Assembly (NCBI RefSeq): GCF_030848305.1
Contig: NZ_CP114598.1
Coordinates: 620,001 to 684,000 of the forward strand
Source: Akkermansia muciniphila
GTDB taxonomy: Bacteria > Verrucomicrobiota > Verrucomicrobiia > Verrucomicrobiales > Akkermansiaceae
Length of the DNA: 64,000 bases
Direction of reading: 5' to 3'
The translations under genes and the position numbers were made by a program. Positions 9,534 through 17,578 of this stretch are shown here, one piece after another; positions within the stretch are counted from its first letter, which is position 1; each line of letters opens with the position of its first letter. The notes under the pieces are model-generated. The model was given only the letters and a program-made list of their open reading frames with translations. It did no database searches and was not told the DNA's origin.

Positions 9534-10454
9534 ATGAACCCGCTGCATCCCCTCCTTGCTTTCTCCCTGTTGCTCCCGCTCTGCCGGCATTCCATGGCCT
9601 CCGACGCGGTTCCGGCCGCCATTTCCGCGCCGAAGCCTGAGACTCCCAGGCAGGCGATAGAACAATTCCTGGGGCTTACCGCCATCTGGATGCTGGAAAT
9701 GGAATGGACCCACGCTTATGCCAATAAAACGCCCAAAGCGGAGGATTTCCGGAATGCCATGCTGGCAGCGGGCCTTCAGCAATGCCCCGCGGACTTCCGG
9801 GAGGCATGGCTCCGGCAAACGGCCAAACCGGGCCGCAATTACGCAGCTCCCGTCCTGCGCAAGTACGGCGTCAGCCTGAAAGATCTCAGGGAAAGGCTCC
9901 AGGGCAAACTATTCAAAATCAACCCACGGGTGCATCCTCCCATCCCCCTTTACGACGAAGGGGAACAAATCCCACGCATGGACCCGCGCACATGCGGAGA
10001 CCCCGGGGCTATCCTGGAAGCCCTGGCCGCCCTGCGCGCCCAGATTATGGGCCTCACCCCGGCCCAGCTGTCCCAGGCCAGACAGTCCATTGAACGGGTT
10101 ATGCTGGAATTCACGCTGGCCTACATGGAAACCGCCATCTGCATGGGCACTGCGGGCATCCGGGAAAGCCAGGTCAGGGAACTGTTCGCCCCCATCAGAA
10201 CAGAGGGATGCCCGGAAGACTTCCGGCGCGCCTGGCAGCACGATCTGCCTTTCTTTCTCAAAGGCCGCTTCACGGGGCCGGAACTGACTCTCTCCGCCGT
10301 CTGCAAAAAATACGGAGCCAACGAGCAGGAACTCTTACTCAAGGTAAGACGGAAAATGAAAGAATGGGATATCCAGCCGCCTACTCCGCAGACTCAGGAC
10401 GCTTTCCGCCGGGACATGCAGGAAATCCGGGAAAACATGCTGGGAGGGAGATAG
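9534..10454 (+). CDS. Secreted protein with two tandem homologous repeats
   Basis: A 306-residue protein with signal peptide (HPLLAFSLLLPLCRHSMAS). I do not recognise the family. It is built of two copies of a helical unit of about 85-90 residues: the first contains CPADFREAWLRQ and APVLRKYGVSLKDLRERL, the second CPEDFRRAWQHD and LSAVCKKYGANEQELLLKV in the same order and spacing. Each unit starts with a helix (IEQFLGLTAIWMLEMEW; IERVMLEFTLAYMETAI) and ends in a basic amphipathic helix. It lies 40 bp after the GH36 gene on the same strand and convergent to the alpha/beta hydrolase. Confidence 0.75.
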   Translation: MNPLHPLLAFSLLLPLCRHSMASDAVPAAISAPKPETPRQAIEQFLGLTAIWMLEMEWTHAYANKTPKAEDFRNAMLAAGLQQCPADFREAWLRQTAKPGRNYAAPVLRKYGVSLKDLRERLQGKLFKINPRVHPPIPLYDEGEQIPRMDPRTCGDPGAILEALAALRAQIMGLTPAQLSQARQSIERVMLEFTLAYMETAICMGTAGIRESQVRELFAPIRTEGCPEDFRRAWQHDLPFFLKGRFTGPELTLSAVCKKYGANEQELLLKVRRKMKEWDIQPPTPQTQDAFRRDMQEIRENMLGGR

Positions 10455-10512
10455 AAAACAGCCTTTCCGCATGCAGCGCCTTTCGGGAGCCTTCCCGGAC
10501 ATCAGGCCAAAA

Positions 10513-11388
10513 TCACCCCAGCAGCCCGGCATCCATTCCTTCGTTATATTCCCAGATTCCCTGCTCCGCCATAAACGCGCTCCAGCTGTTGAGCAGCTGT
10601 TCAAAATAGGCGGCGTTCACATTGAAATGGTAAAACGTGTGGTCCGCCACATCCAGAAGTTCAAATCGGGAACAGTTCTTCTTTTTTCTCCACAACTCCG
10701 CCAGCCTCTCGCTGTTGCGCCACGGCAGAAGCCTGTCTCTTCCTCCATGACTCGCAAACAGGGGAGGCAATCCTCTCTGCACGCGCCGCAGGGGGTTGAC
10801 GGCATCCCTCTGGTCCGGAGGCATCATGCCGCTCAGTTTAAAAGCGGATTGCGCCGTCAGGTCGCACACGCCGCGGAACAGGGCCACGGCGGCGGGGCCG
10901 GGAGGGAGGGGCGCCTTTTTGCGGAACAGGGACCAGCGCGCGGGGTGGTCCGGAAGGGCCACATGCAGGGCCATCAGCCCCCCGGCATCGCTCCCCGCCA
11001 CAGTAATGCGGGCCGGGTCCAGCCCCAGCAGTGCGGCGTTCTCATACGTCCAGGCCCATGCTTCCCTGCCTTCTTCCAGAATGTCCATGGGCTCCACTTC
11101 ATAATCGCCGCGCGTGCGGAACATGGGTATAATGCCCACAATGCCCTGCTGTGCAAGATGAAGCGTCCACGGCACAAAATCCCCCAGGCTCTTGCCCACC
11201 CACATGCCGCCGTGAAAAAAAAGCACGGAGGGAGCGGACGCGTCCGCACGATGGCCGGGAGGGAAAAAGACATACGCCATCAGCTCCTCCCCGTCTGAAA
11301 ACCGCCTCCACACAAAGCCGGGCTGTTCCCGCAACAGTTTCCTGTACCGGGCTTCCGCCAAATGATCGGCTTCCGTGAACAATTCCAT
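10513..11388 (-). CDS. Alpha/beta hydrolase with altered nucleophile elbow
   Basis: A 291-residue cytoplasmic protein (no signal peptide) of the HSL/BD-FAE-like alpha/beta hydrolase type. It has the HGG oxyanion motif (59-61) and plausible Asp (SHGGRDRLLPW, Asp 218) and His (VADHTFYHF, His 250 or 254) of the triad. The nucleophile elbow, usually GDSAGG, reads GSDAGG (132-137): Ser and Asp have exchanged places, so Asp sits where the serine nucleophile is expected. The start at 11386-11388 is the only ATG that avoids overlapping the divergent gene at 11454. Either an Asp-nucleophile enzyme or an inactive homologue is possible. Confidence 0.8.
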   Translation of the reverse strand: MELFTEADHLAEARYRKLLREQPGFVWRRFSDGEELMAYVFFPPGHRADASAPSVLFFHGGMWVGKSLGDFVPWTLHLAQQGIVGIIPMFRTRGDYEVEPMDILEEGREAWAWTYENAALLGLDPARITVAGSDAGGLMALHVALPDHPARWSLFRKKAPLPPGPAAVALFRGVCDLTAQSAFKLSGMMPPDQRDAVNPLRRVQRGLPPLFASHGGRDRLLPWRNSERLAELWRKKKNCSRFELLDVADHTFYHFNVNAAYFEQLLNSWSAFMAEQGIWEYNEGMDAGLLG

Positions 11389-11453
11389 AAGAACGGCTTC
11401 ATGATGCAATTGTGTTGCACTCCGCGCAAGTTTGATGTCTAAATAATCGTGTA

Positions 11454-12386
11454 ATGACTTTCCGTTCCATTTTCTCCCTGGCCTGCTGCGCCGCAGCCCT
11501 TCTTTCCCCCGCTTCCGCAGCCCCCCGGCCCGGAGACGCCAAACTGAGAGACGACCTGGACGTGGCCTACAATACATGGCGCCTGCACCTGCTGCGCGGC
11601 AATTATGACGGCTGGAGGGCCACAACCTCCGCCTACCGCCAGGTGAAAGTGCGCAATCTGGCCGTCTCGGAAAAACGCCCCTTTCCCGCCTCTCTGTTCC
11701 GGCAGCCCATGGCTCCCCCCGCGCTCGCTCCTCTGATGTACGTAGGCTCCGTCGTCAACGGCCCTACGGCCGCAGCCACTTATTACGGCAAGGTGGATCT
11801 GGGGCTGGGCCAGGAACCAACGGATTCGAACGCCCTGGTGCTGCTGTTCACCCATGAAAACGGAAAATGGAAATATGACCAGGCGCGCTTTTTCAACCTC
11901 ACCCGCCTGCCCGCCGTCAAAGAACGCCTCAAACGCGGAGACGCCTCCGTGCTGATGGAGCAGGACGGATTCCAGCCCCTTGGAAAAATTCCCGCCGTGC
12001 CGCCTGTCTGCCCGCCGCCCAAATACATCGCAAAAATTCTGGTGGACTGCCCCGGCCGCACCGTCCAGGCGAACGTGAACAATATTTCCCTGCATGAATT
12101 CGACAACACCCGCCTGGCGGAAGTCATCTCCGGAGGGCTGAGGGACGGGACCAACTCTCTCACGCTGAACTTTTCCGACAGCCCGAACGGAAAAAAAGGC
12201 GCCGTACTCGTGGAAGTGTACATCATGCCGGAAACCCCGGGCTACCTGCCCGCCAGGGCTTTTTCCTACTTCGTCCCCCCGCAGGCGCAACCCAAAAGCG
12301 GCCCCGTGCTGATTAACGTCACGCCGGAATTGCTGAAGACCATGGAGCCGAAAACTTCTTCCCCGCAGGCAGCCGCCGGCAAATAA
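11454..12386 (+). CDS. Secreted protein of unknown function
   Basis: A 310-residue protein with a clear signal peptide (FRSIFSLACCAAALLSPASAA). The mature part begins with an alpha-helical segment (DAKLRDDLDVAYNTWRLHLL), includes a beta-rich domain (around ILVDCPGRTVQANVNNISL) and ends in a Pro/Ala/Lys-rich tail. No catalytic motif is visible and I do not recognise the family. Its start lies 65 bp from the divergent alpha/beta hydrolase gene, so the two share a promoter region. Confidence 0.75.
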   Translation: MTFRSIFSLACCAAALLSPASAAPRPGDAKLRDDLDVAYNTWRLHLLRGNYDGWRATTSAYRQVKVRNLAVSEKRPFPASLFRQPMAPPALAPLMYVGSVVNGPTAAATYYGKVDLGLGQEPTDSNALVLLFTHENGKWKYDQARFFNLTRLPAVKERLKRGDASVLMEQDGFQPLGKIPAVPPVCPPPKYIAKILVDCPGRTVQANVNNISLHEFDNTRLAEVISGGLRDGTNSLTLNFSDSPNGKKGAVLVEVYIMPETPGYLPARAFSYFVPPQAQPKSGPVLINVTPELLKTMEPKTSSPQAAAGK

Positions 12387-12434
12387 AACCGTCATTCTTC
12401 AACGTTTCCGTTGCGGGCCCGGTCATACCGCCAT

Positions 12435-12989
12435 ATGACAACTCAACCTCAAGTTCAAGGCAGCAGCTCCGCGGTATCCGGCAACTCATGGTGGATGGGT
12501 ATCCTTGGCGTCATCGAGCTATTTCTTGGCTTCATCGCCCTGGCCTCTCCCTGGATCGTCGGAGCCAGCTTTATTTGGGTAATCGGCATCATGCTGATGG
12601 TTCTGGCCGTCGTCCGGCTGATCCAGGTCTTCACCGTTCCCTCCTCACGGGGGTGGAACCTGGTGACGGCCATCCTGTACGGCATCGCCGGCTGGTTCCT
12701 GTTCCGGGACCCCAATATTTCCCTGGCTATCACCACGCTCATCATCGGATGGGGCCTGGTTATTGCCGCGGTCTTTCAGGGAGCCATCTGGCTTCAAACC
12801 CGTTCCCTGCCCGCCAGCGGGTGGCGGCTGTTCAACGTGATCATCACGCTGATCCTGGGCCTCATGGTCATCTTCGGCTGGCCTGAATCCACGGCATGGT
12901 TCATCGGCACCCTGATTGCGGTGGAACTGATTTTCTCCGGGTGGACGCTGCTCCTGTATGCTTTCAGCGGCAATTCCGCCCGCCGTTAA
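12435..12989 (+). CDS. HdeD/DUF308-family membrane protein
   Basis: A 184-residue protein with six predicted membrane helices arranged as three hairpins (GILGVIELFLGFIALASPW, FIWVIGIMLMVLAVVRLI and further pairs), the pattern of HdeD-like acid-resistance membrane proteins. Internal repeats of the form G-x-x-x-x-x-GI/LGxW are typical of DUF308. Its role is not known from sequence; HdeD of E. coli protects against acid stress at high cell density. The ATG at 12435 was preferred over an upstream TTG at 12411. It is followed 14 bp later by the E1-like gene, so the two are probably co-transcribed. Confidence 0.8.
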   Translation: MTTQPQVQGSSSAVSGNSWWMGILGVIELFLGFIALASPWIVGASFIWVIGIMLMVLAVVRLIQVFTVPSSRGWNLVTAILYGIAGWFLFRDPNISLAITTLIIGWGLVIAAVFQGAIWLQTRSLPASGWRLFNVIITLILGLMVIFGWPESTAWFIGTLIAVELIFSGWTLLLYAFSGNSARR

Positions 12990-13003
12990 TCCAGACGACG
13001 ACA

Positions 13004-13774
13004 ATGACCCTCACCCAGGAAGAAACCGAACGGTACGCCAGGCATCTTTCCCTTCCGGAACTGGGAGAACAGGGCCAATACAAACTCAAACGGGCGCACG
13101 TCGCCCTGACGGGCCTCGGGGGGCTTGGCTCCCCGGCGGCCCTTTATCTTGCCGCCGCAGGCGTGGGGCGCCTGACCCTGATTGACCCGGACGAGGTGTG
13201 CCTTTCCAATCTCCAGCGGCAAATCCTGCATGCCACGGATGCGGCGGGCACGGCTAAAACAGCCAGCGCCGCCAGACGCCTTTACGCCCTGAATCCCTCC
13301 GTACGCATCAACACGGTCCACAGGCGCCTTACGCCGGATAACGCCGTTTCCCTGCTGAAAGGGTGCGACCTGGTTCTGGACGCTTCAGACAATTACGCGG
13401 CGCGCTTCGCCATGGCGGACGCCGCCTGCACCCTGCGCATTCCGCTGGTGTACGGCGCCGTGAAAGGCTTCATCGGGCAGGTGGCCGTCTTCGCCCCCCA
13501 TCAGGGAACCGCCTGTTACCGCTGCCTCTTCCCGGCAGACACGCCCATGCAGGAAAAAGACACCGCCTCCGCCGCAGGCATTCTGGGCGCGCATGCGGGC
13601 ATCATCGGCTGCATCCAGGCCATGGAAGCCCTGAAATATCTTGCGGGCATTCCCTCTCCGCTGGTAGGAGCCATGCTCTCCGCGGACACGCGGCGCATGC
13701 GCTTCTCCACCATTCCTCTGGCGCCTAATCCCGCGTGCAGATGCCGGACAAGCGGGGGTGCGGAGCCGCAATGA
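13004..13774 (+). CDS. ThiF/MoeB-family E1-like adenylyltransferase
   Basis: A 256-residue protein that should adenylate the C-terminal Gly-Gly of a ubiquitin-like sulfur carrier (MoaD or ThiS). Visible signatures are the nucleotide-binding GLGGLGSP, the downstream LIDPDEVCLSNLQRQ with the conserved Arg finger, LDASDN, and two zinc-binding pairs CYRC and CRC at the C-terminus. There is no rhodanese domain, so it is of the MoeB/ThiF size class and not the MOCS3 class. No sulfur-carrier gene or molybdopterin or thiamine gene is adjacent, so MoeB versus ThiF cannot be decided. The ATG at 13004 starts a protein that aligns from the usual LTQEETERYARHL. Confidence 0.88.
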   Translation: MTLTQEETERYARHLSLPELGEQGQYKLKRAHVALTGLGGLGSPAALYLAAAGVGRLTLIDPDEVCLSNLQRQILHATDAAGTAKTASAARRLYALNPSVRINTVHRRLTPDNAVSLLKGCDLVLDASDNYAARFAMADAACTLRIPLVYGAVKGFIGQVAVFAPHQGTACYRCLFPADTPMQEKDTASAAGILGAHAGIIGCIQAMEALKYLAGIPSPLVGAMLSADTRRMRFSTIPLAPNPACRCRTSGGAEPQ

Positions 13775-13818
13775 AAAATTGACGGCGACGGCGGCATCTG
13801 GCATCATTTCCAACAGGT

Positions 13819-14790
13819 ATGAATCATTTAACACGCGCCAAATCCGTTTTTGAAATGGAGATTGAAGAGCTGCGCGGCGTCCTGTCCCGGCTGGACGACA
13901 ATTTCAACAAGGCTGTGGACCTCATGTCCCAGGCTCTGGACCGCGGCAACAAGATCGTCATTGTAGGCGTAGGCAAATCCGGCAACATCGGGGCCAAAAT
14001 CGTCGCTACCCTGAACTCTACGGGAACGCCCACCGTTTTGCTGGATTCCCTGAACGCCCTGCACGGGGATCTGGGCATCGTCCAGGACGGGGATGTCTGC
14101 ATTGCCATGTCTTTCTCCGGAGAAACCTCGGAGCTGCTGGCCCTGCTCCCCTTCATCAAACGTTTTGAACTGCCCATCATTTCCATGACGGGCAACACGG
14201 CCTCCTCCCTGGCCAAATACTCGGACATCGTGCTGGACACGGGCGTTTCCCGGGAAGCCTGCCCGCTGAACCTGGCCCCCACTTCCAGCACCACGGCCAT
14301 GCTCGTCATGGGAGACGCCCTCGCCATGGCTCTGGTGGAAGCGCGCCACTTCACCGCGCGGGACTTCGCCAAACGCCACCCCGGCGGCTCGCTGGGACGC
14401 GCCCTGCTCACCCGGGTGAGCGACATCATGCGCCGCGGGGAAGAAATGGCCATGCTTCCGGAAACCGCCTCCGTGAACGACTGCCTGAAAGCGATGACCA
14501 CGGCCCACGCCGGCGCCTGCGTCCTGCTGACGGCGGACCGCAAACTGGCCGGCATCTTCACCCACGGAGACTTTGTCCGGGCATACGGGGCCAATCCCCT
14601 CATCGGAGAACAGCCCGTCAGCGGATTCATGACCCGCAATCCCATTTACGTCATGGAAGAAGACCTGGCCGCTGAAGCGGCGAAGGCCGTGAGCAACCGC
14701 CGCATTGACGACCTGGTGGTGCTCAATGCGGAAATGACTCCCGTGGGCATCATTGACCTCCAGGACCTTGCCAGGCTGAAACTGGTTTAA
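13819..14790 (+). CDS. kdsD: D-arabinose 5-phosphate isomerase (SIS domain plus CBS pair)
   Basis: Interconverts D-ribulose 5-phosphate and D-arabinose 5-phosphate, the first step to Kdo for LPS. The 323-residue product has the family's full length: an N-terminal SIS domain (IVIVGVGKSGNIGAKI, SFSGETSELLALLP) and a C-terminal CBS pair (about 205-323). The family signatures NALHGDLGIVQDGD and FAKRHPGGSLGR are intact. It sits 45 bp after the E1-like gene and is closed by a good terminator at 14815-14860. Its presence implies a Kdo-containing outer membrane. Confidence 0.94.
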   Translation: MNHLTRAKSVFEMEIEELRGVLSRLDDNFNKAVDLMSQALDRGNKIVIVGVGKSGNIGAKIVATLNSTGTPTVLLDSLNALHGDLGIVQDGDVCIAMSFSGETSELLALLPFIKRFELPIISMTGNTASSLAKYSDIVLDTGVSREACPLNLAPTSSTTAMLVMGDALAMALVEARHFTARDFAKRHPGGSLGRALLTRVSDIMRRGEEMAMLPETASVNDCLKAMTTAHAGACVLLTADRKLAGIFTHGDFVRAYGANPLIGEQPVSGFMTRNPIYVMEEDLAAEAAKAVSNRRIDDLVVLNAEMTPVGIIDLQDLARLKLV

Positions 14791-14814
14791 GCCCTCCCTT
14801 TCCCATTCCTTTCA

Positions 14815-14860
14815 GGCATCCGTGATTCAAAAGTAACAAATCAGTCACGGATGCCTTTTT
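14815..14860 (+). terminator. Intrinsic terminator after kdsD
   Basis: Perfect 11-bp stem (14815-14825 with 14845-14855), 19-nt loop, then five T. It lies 25 bp past the kdsD stop codon. Confidence 0.85.
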
Positions 14861-14904
14861 CATTGAACGGAAGCTTCCGTTTCCACAATCTTAATTCCAT
14901 AAAC

Positions 14905-15690
14905 ATGTTCCTGAAATTTACCATCGCCCTGCTTGCCTGCACCTGGGGCTTTTCCTGCGCACAGGACATCTCCGGCCCGGAGGAAAATCCCAATGCTCCC
15001 GCTGCGGAGGAAGCCTCGCGGGAAGTCCCTCTTCCGGACGGGAAAACGGTTCCCAAATTCGAACCCCTGGATGAGCACCGCATCAAAATCGGCCATGTGA
15101 TTGTCAACCACAAGGAGCGCACCGTCAGTTTTCAGGCCCAGGTCAACATGAAGGAAGGAATTCTGGAATACGTCTGCTGCATGCCCAACGGCAAGTTGCA
15201 TGAATCCCTGCTGGTGACGGAAGCGGATCCCCTGCATATCAGCCTGGGAATGACGCTGCTCAAATTCCGCCGTTTTGAAAAATTTTTCCCGGTGAGGGAT
15301 GAAAATTTTGAATGGCTGCCCTTCACGGAACCCAAGCCGGAGGACTACGCAGACGCCTACGTGCAGATTGTCATGACCTATACGGAAAACGGCAGGGAAC
15401 AGAAAAGCGATTTTTCCGACATCGTCGTAAACTCACAAACGCGGAAGGGCCTGAATCCCAGCGACTGGCTTTACACCAACTCCTTCTTTTACGAAGGCGC
15501 CTACCAGGCCAGCCTGAGCGGGGAAGTAATCTCCATTTTCGCGAGCCGTACCTCCCCCATCAACTACATCGGAGACTTCCATGACGGCGTCAACGACACG
15601 GGCTGGATCGTCAACCCGAAGAAAAACCTGTCTCTGGGCACGAACGTTACCATCACCATTTCCCAGAAACCGGTTCAACCCAGGCAATAA
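14905..15690 (+). CDS. Secreted YdjY-domain protein
   Basis: A 261-residue exported protein (signal FLKFTIALLACTWGFSCAQ). After an acidic, Pro-rich linker, residues about 60-135 match the YdjY-type domain as I know it: a beta-strand block followed by MKEGILEYVCCMPNGKLHESLLVTE (positions about 95-118) with the conserved G-K-x-H-E-S-L. Function of the domain is not established. It is 6 bp upstream of a secreted squalene-cyclase-like gene, so the two are almost certainly translated from one mRNA. The ATG at 14905 was chosen because it starts the signal peptide. Confidence 0.7.
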   Translation: MFLKFTIALLACTWGFSCAQDISGPEENPNAPAAEEASREVPLPDGKTVPKFEPLDEHRIKIGHVIVNHKERTVSFQAQVNMKEGILEYVCCMPNGKLHESLLVTEADPLHISLGMTLLKFRRFEKFFPVRDENFEWLPFTEPKPEDYADAYVQIVMTYTENGREQKSDFSDIVVNSQTRKGLNPSDWLYTNSFFYEGAYQASLSGEVISIFASRTSPINYIGDFHDGVNDTGWIVNPKKNLSLGTNVTITISQKPVQPRQ

Positions 15691-15696
15691 CACTTT

Positions 15697-16875
15697 ATGT
15701 TCAAATCCGTACTTTCACTAACGCTGGCCGCCGCGCTGGGCACAGCCTCCTTCGGACAGACCACCCTGACGGCCGTGCCCGGAGAAGCGGCCTCCGCCAA
15801 ATACGCCTCCATCAGCCAGGAAATCCTGCGCGCCATTGAAAAAGGGAACGAATACCTGAAAACCAGGCAGAACCCGGAAGGCTACTGGGCCCAGCCGTCC
15901 TACCCTGCTCTGACGGCCCTGGCGGTCACCGCCTACATGCGCGACCCCGCCAACCAGGGCAAGCCCCTTCCGGAATACATCCGGAAGGGATATGACTTCA
16001 TCCTGAAATCCCAGAAAGAGGACGGCTCCATCTTCAACCGCGGCATGTCCTCCTACAACACTGCGGTATGCATGATGGCGCTGCTGGCCGCCAACAAGGA
16101 GGAATACGCCCCCGCCATCCTCAAGGGCCGCGCCTACCTCATCAAGCAGCAAAACCATTTTGCTCCGGACAACCCCTACAACGGCGGCATCGGCTACGGG
16201 GATAAAAAAGCCCCTCCCATTGCAGACCTTTCCAACACCTCCCTGGCCCTGGAAGCCATTTACTACTCCCAGAAGCTCGCCAAAGACGGCAAATACGGGG
16301 AACAGCCGGATCTGGACTGGAACGCCGCCACGGAATTCATCAACCGCTGCCAGCAAAACCCGGCCGTCAACAAGGAACCCTGGGTCTCCAGCGACAAATC
16401 CCAGCTCGGAGGCTTCGTGTACCGCCCGGGCGTCTCCAGCGCCAGGGACAACAAAAGCGCCGCGTTTGACAAGACGGAATCGCCCAAGGCCTACGGCAGC
16501 ATGACGTACGCGGGCATGCAGTCCCTCATTTACGCCAATGTGGACAGGAACGATCCCCGCGTCAAACTGGCCCTCAAATGGCTGGAAAACAGCTACAATC
16601 TGGATGAAAACCCCGGCATGGGCGTCCAAGGCCTGTACTACTACTACCAGGCCATGTCCAAAACGCTCAGCGCCATGGGAATAGACACCCTGACGCTGGA
16701 AGACGGCCGCAAGGTGGACTGGCGGGATGAACTGGCCAACAAGCTCATCTCCATCCAGAAAAGCGACGGCTCCTGGGTAAACACCAACAACCGCTGGTGG
16801 GAGGCGGATCCCATTCTGGTGACTTCCTACTGCGTGCTGGCTCTGGAACAGCTTTACCATTCCATTCCCCGGTAA
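15697..16875 (+). CDS. Secreted squalene-cyclase/prenyltransferase-like alpha-toroid protein
   Basis: A 392-residue protein with signal peptide (FKSVLSLTLAAALGTASFGQ). It has several QW-like repeats of terpene cyclases and prenyltransferase beta subunits: QNPEGYW (near residue 66), QKEDGSIF (near 108) and QKSDGSWV near the C-terminus, with LALEAIYY and VLALEQLYH helices after them. The DxDD catalytic motif of squalene-hopene cyclases is absent, and an exported terpene cyclase would be unusual, so a binding or scaffolding role of the alpha/alpha toroid is just as likely. Tightly coupled (6 bp) to the YdjY gene. Full length seems intact. Confidence 0.78.
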   Translation: MFKSVLSLTLAAALGTASFGQTTLTAVPGEAASAKYASISQEILRAIEKGNEYLKTRQNPEGYWAQPSYPALTALAVTAYMRDPANQGKPLPEYIRKGYDFILKSQKEDGSIFNRGMSSYNTAVCMMALLAANKEEYAPAILKGRAYLIKQQNHFAPDNPYNGGIGYGDKKAPPIADLSNTSLALEAIYYSQKLAKDGKYGEQPDLDWNAATEFINRCQQNPAVNKEPWVSSDKSQLGGFVYRPGVSSARDNKSAAFDKTESPKAYGSMTYAGMQSLIYANVDRNDPRVKLALKWLENSYNLDENPGMGVQGLYYYYQAMSKTLSAMGIDTLTLEDGRKVDWRDELANKLISIQKSDGSWVNTNNRWWEADPILVTSYCVLALEQLYHSIPR

Positions 16876-16899
16876 CGGACCGCTTCATCCCGACTTCAA

Positions 16900-16939
16900 G
16901 GGCCGGAGAGGGAGGAAATGACCTCCTTTTCCGGCCTTT
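16900..16939 (+). terminator. Probable terminator after the YdjY/toroid pair
   Basis: Interrupted stem (GGCCGGA..GGGAGG pairing with CCTCC..TCCGGCC) followed by TTTC. It is 24 bp past the stop codon. The T-run is short, so confidence is moderate. Confidence 0.5.
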
Positions 16940-17002
16940 CCCATGCCCGGAAATGAACGTCCCATGGAATAAAAGGGTCTTTTCTTCAACCATTTCAAAT
17001 CC

Positions 17003-17467
17003 ATGGACACCATTGATTCCATTACCATGATTGCGGCGGCGTGGGGGTTGCTGGTCCTTCGGCTGACGCTGGCCCTGATCCTGTGGCCGCACGGAGCCCA
17101 GAAAGTGCTGGGCTGGTTCGGGGGAGCGGGCTGGGACGGCACGTACCAGGCTTTCACGGAAAAGATGGGCATACCCCCCTTCCTGGCCAAGGTGGCCATG
17201 CTGACGGAATTCTTCGCCCCTATCTGCCTGGTGCTGGGAGTCTTCACCAGGATAGCGGCGCTTGCGGTCATCATCATGATGGCCGTCGCCATGACCAAGC
17301 ACGTTAAAAACGGTTACTTTGCCAACTGGTCCGGTAAAAAAACCGGGGAAGGGGTGGAATTCCACCTGCTCTATGCCGGCTCCGCCCTGGCGCTGCTGCT
17401 GACCGGTCCCGGCCCGTGGTCCGTGGATGCCTGGTGCATGGACATCGTGCACGTTATCTTCGGCTGA
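17003..17467 (+). CDS. DoxX-family membrane protein
   Basis: A 154-residue protein with four membrane helices typical of DoxX/DUF417 small membrane proteins: LVLRLTLALILWPHGAQKVLGWFGG opens the family signature (helix 1 followed by the H-G-x-x-K motif), then FLAKVAMLTEFFAPICLVLG and two more helices. DoxX relatives often act with quinone-linked or thiosulfate-metabolising partners, but no such partner is visible here. It stands alone between the toroid gene and cysE. Confidence 0.8.
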   Translation: MDTIDSITMIAAAWGLLVLRLTLALILWPHGAQKVLGWFGGAGWDGTYQAFTEKMGIPPFLAKVAMLTEFFAPICLVLGVFTRIAALAVIIMMAVAMTKHVKNGYFANWSGKKTGEGVEFHLLYAGSALALLLTGPGPWSVDAWCMDIVHVIFG

Positions 17468-17578
17468 CGGGGGCAGAGCATCCCCGGCTGGGCATAGGAC
17501 ATAATTTCCGGTTCTCAAATCCTCTGTATTCCGGTATTTATGGGGAGGCTTTCTTTTGCCCTGTTAACCCTTCCCGCC

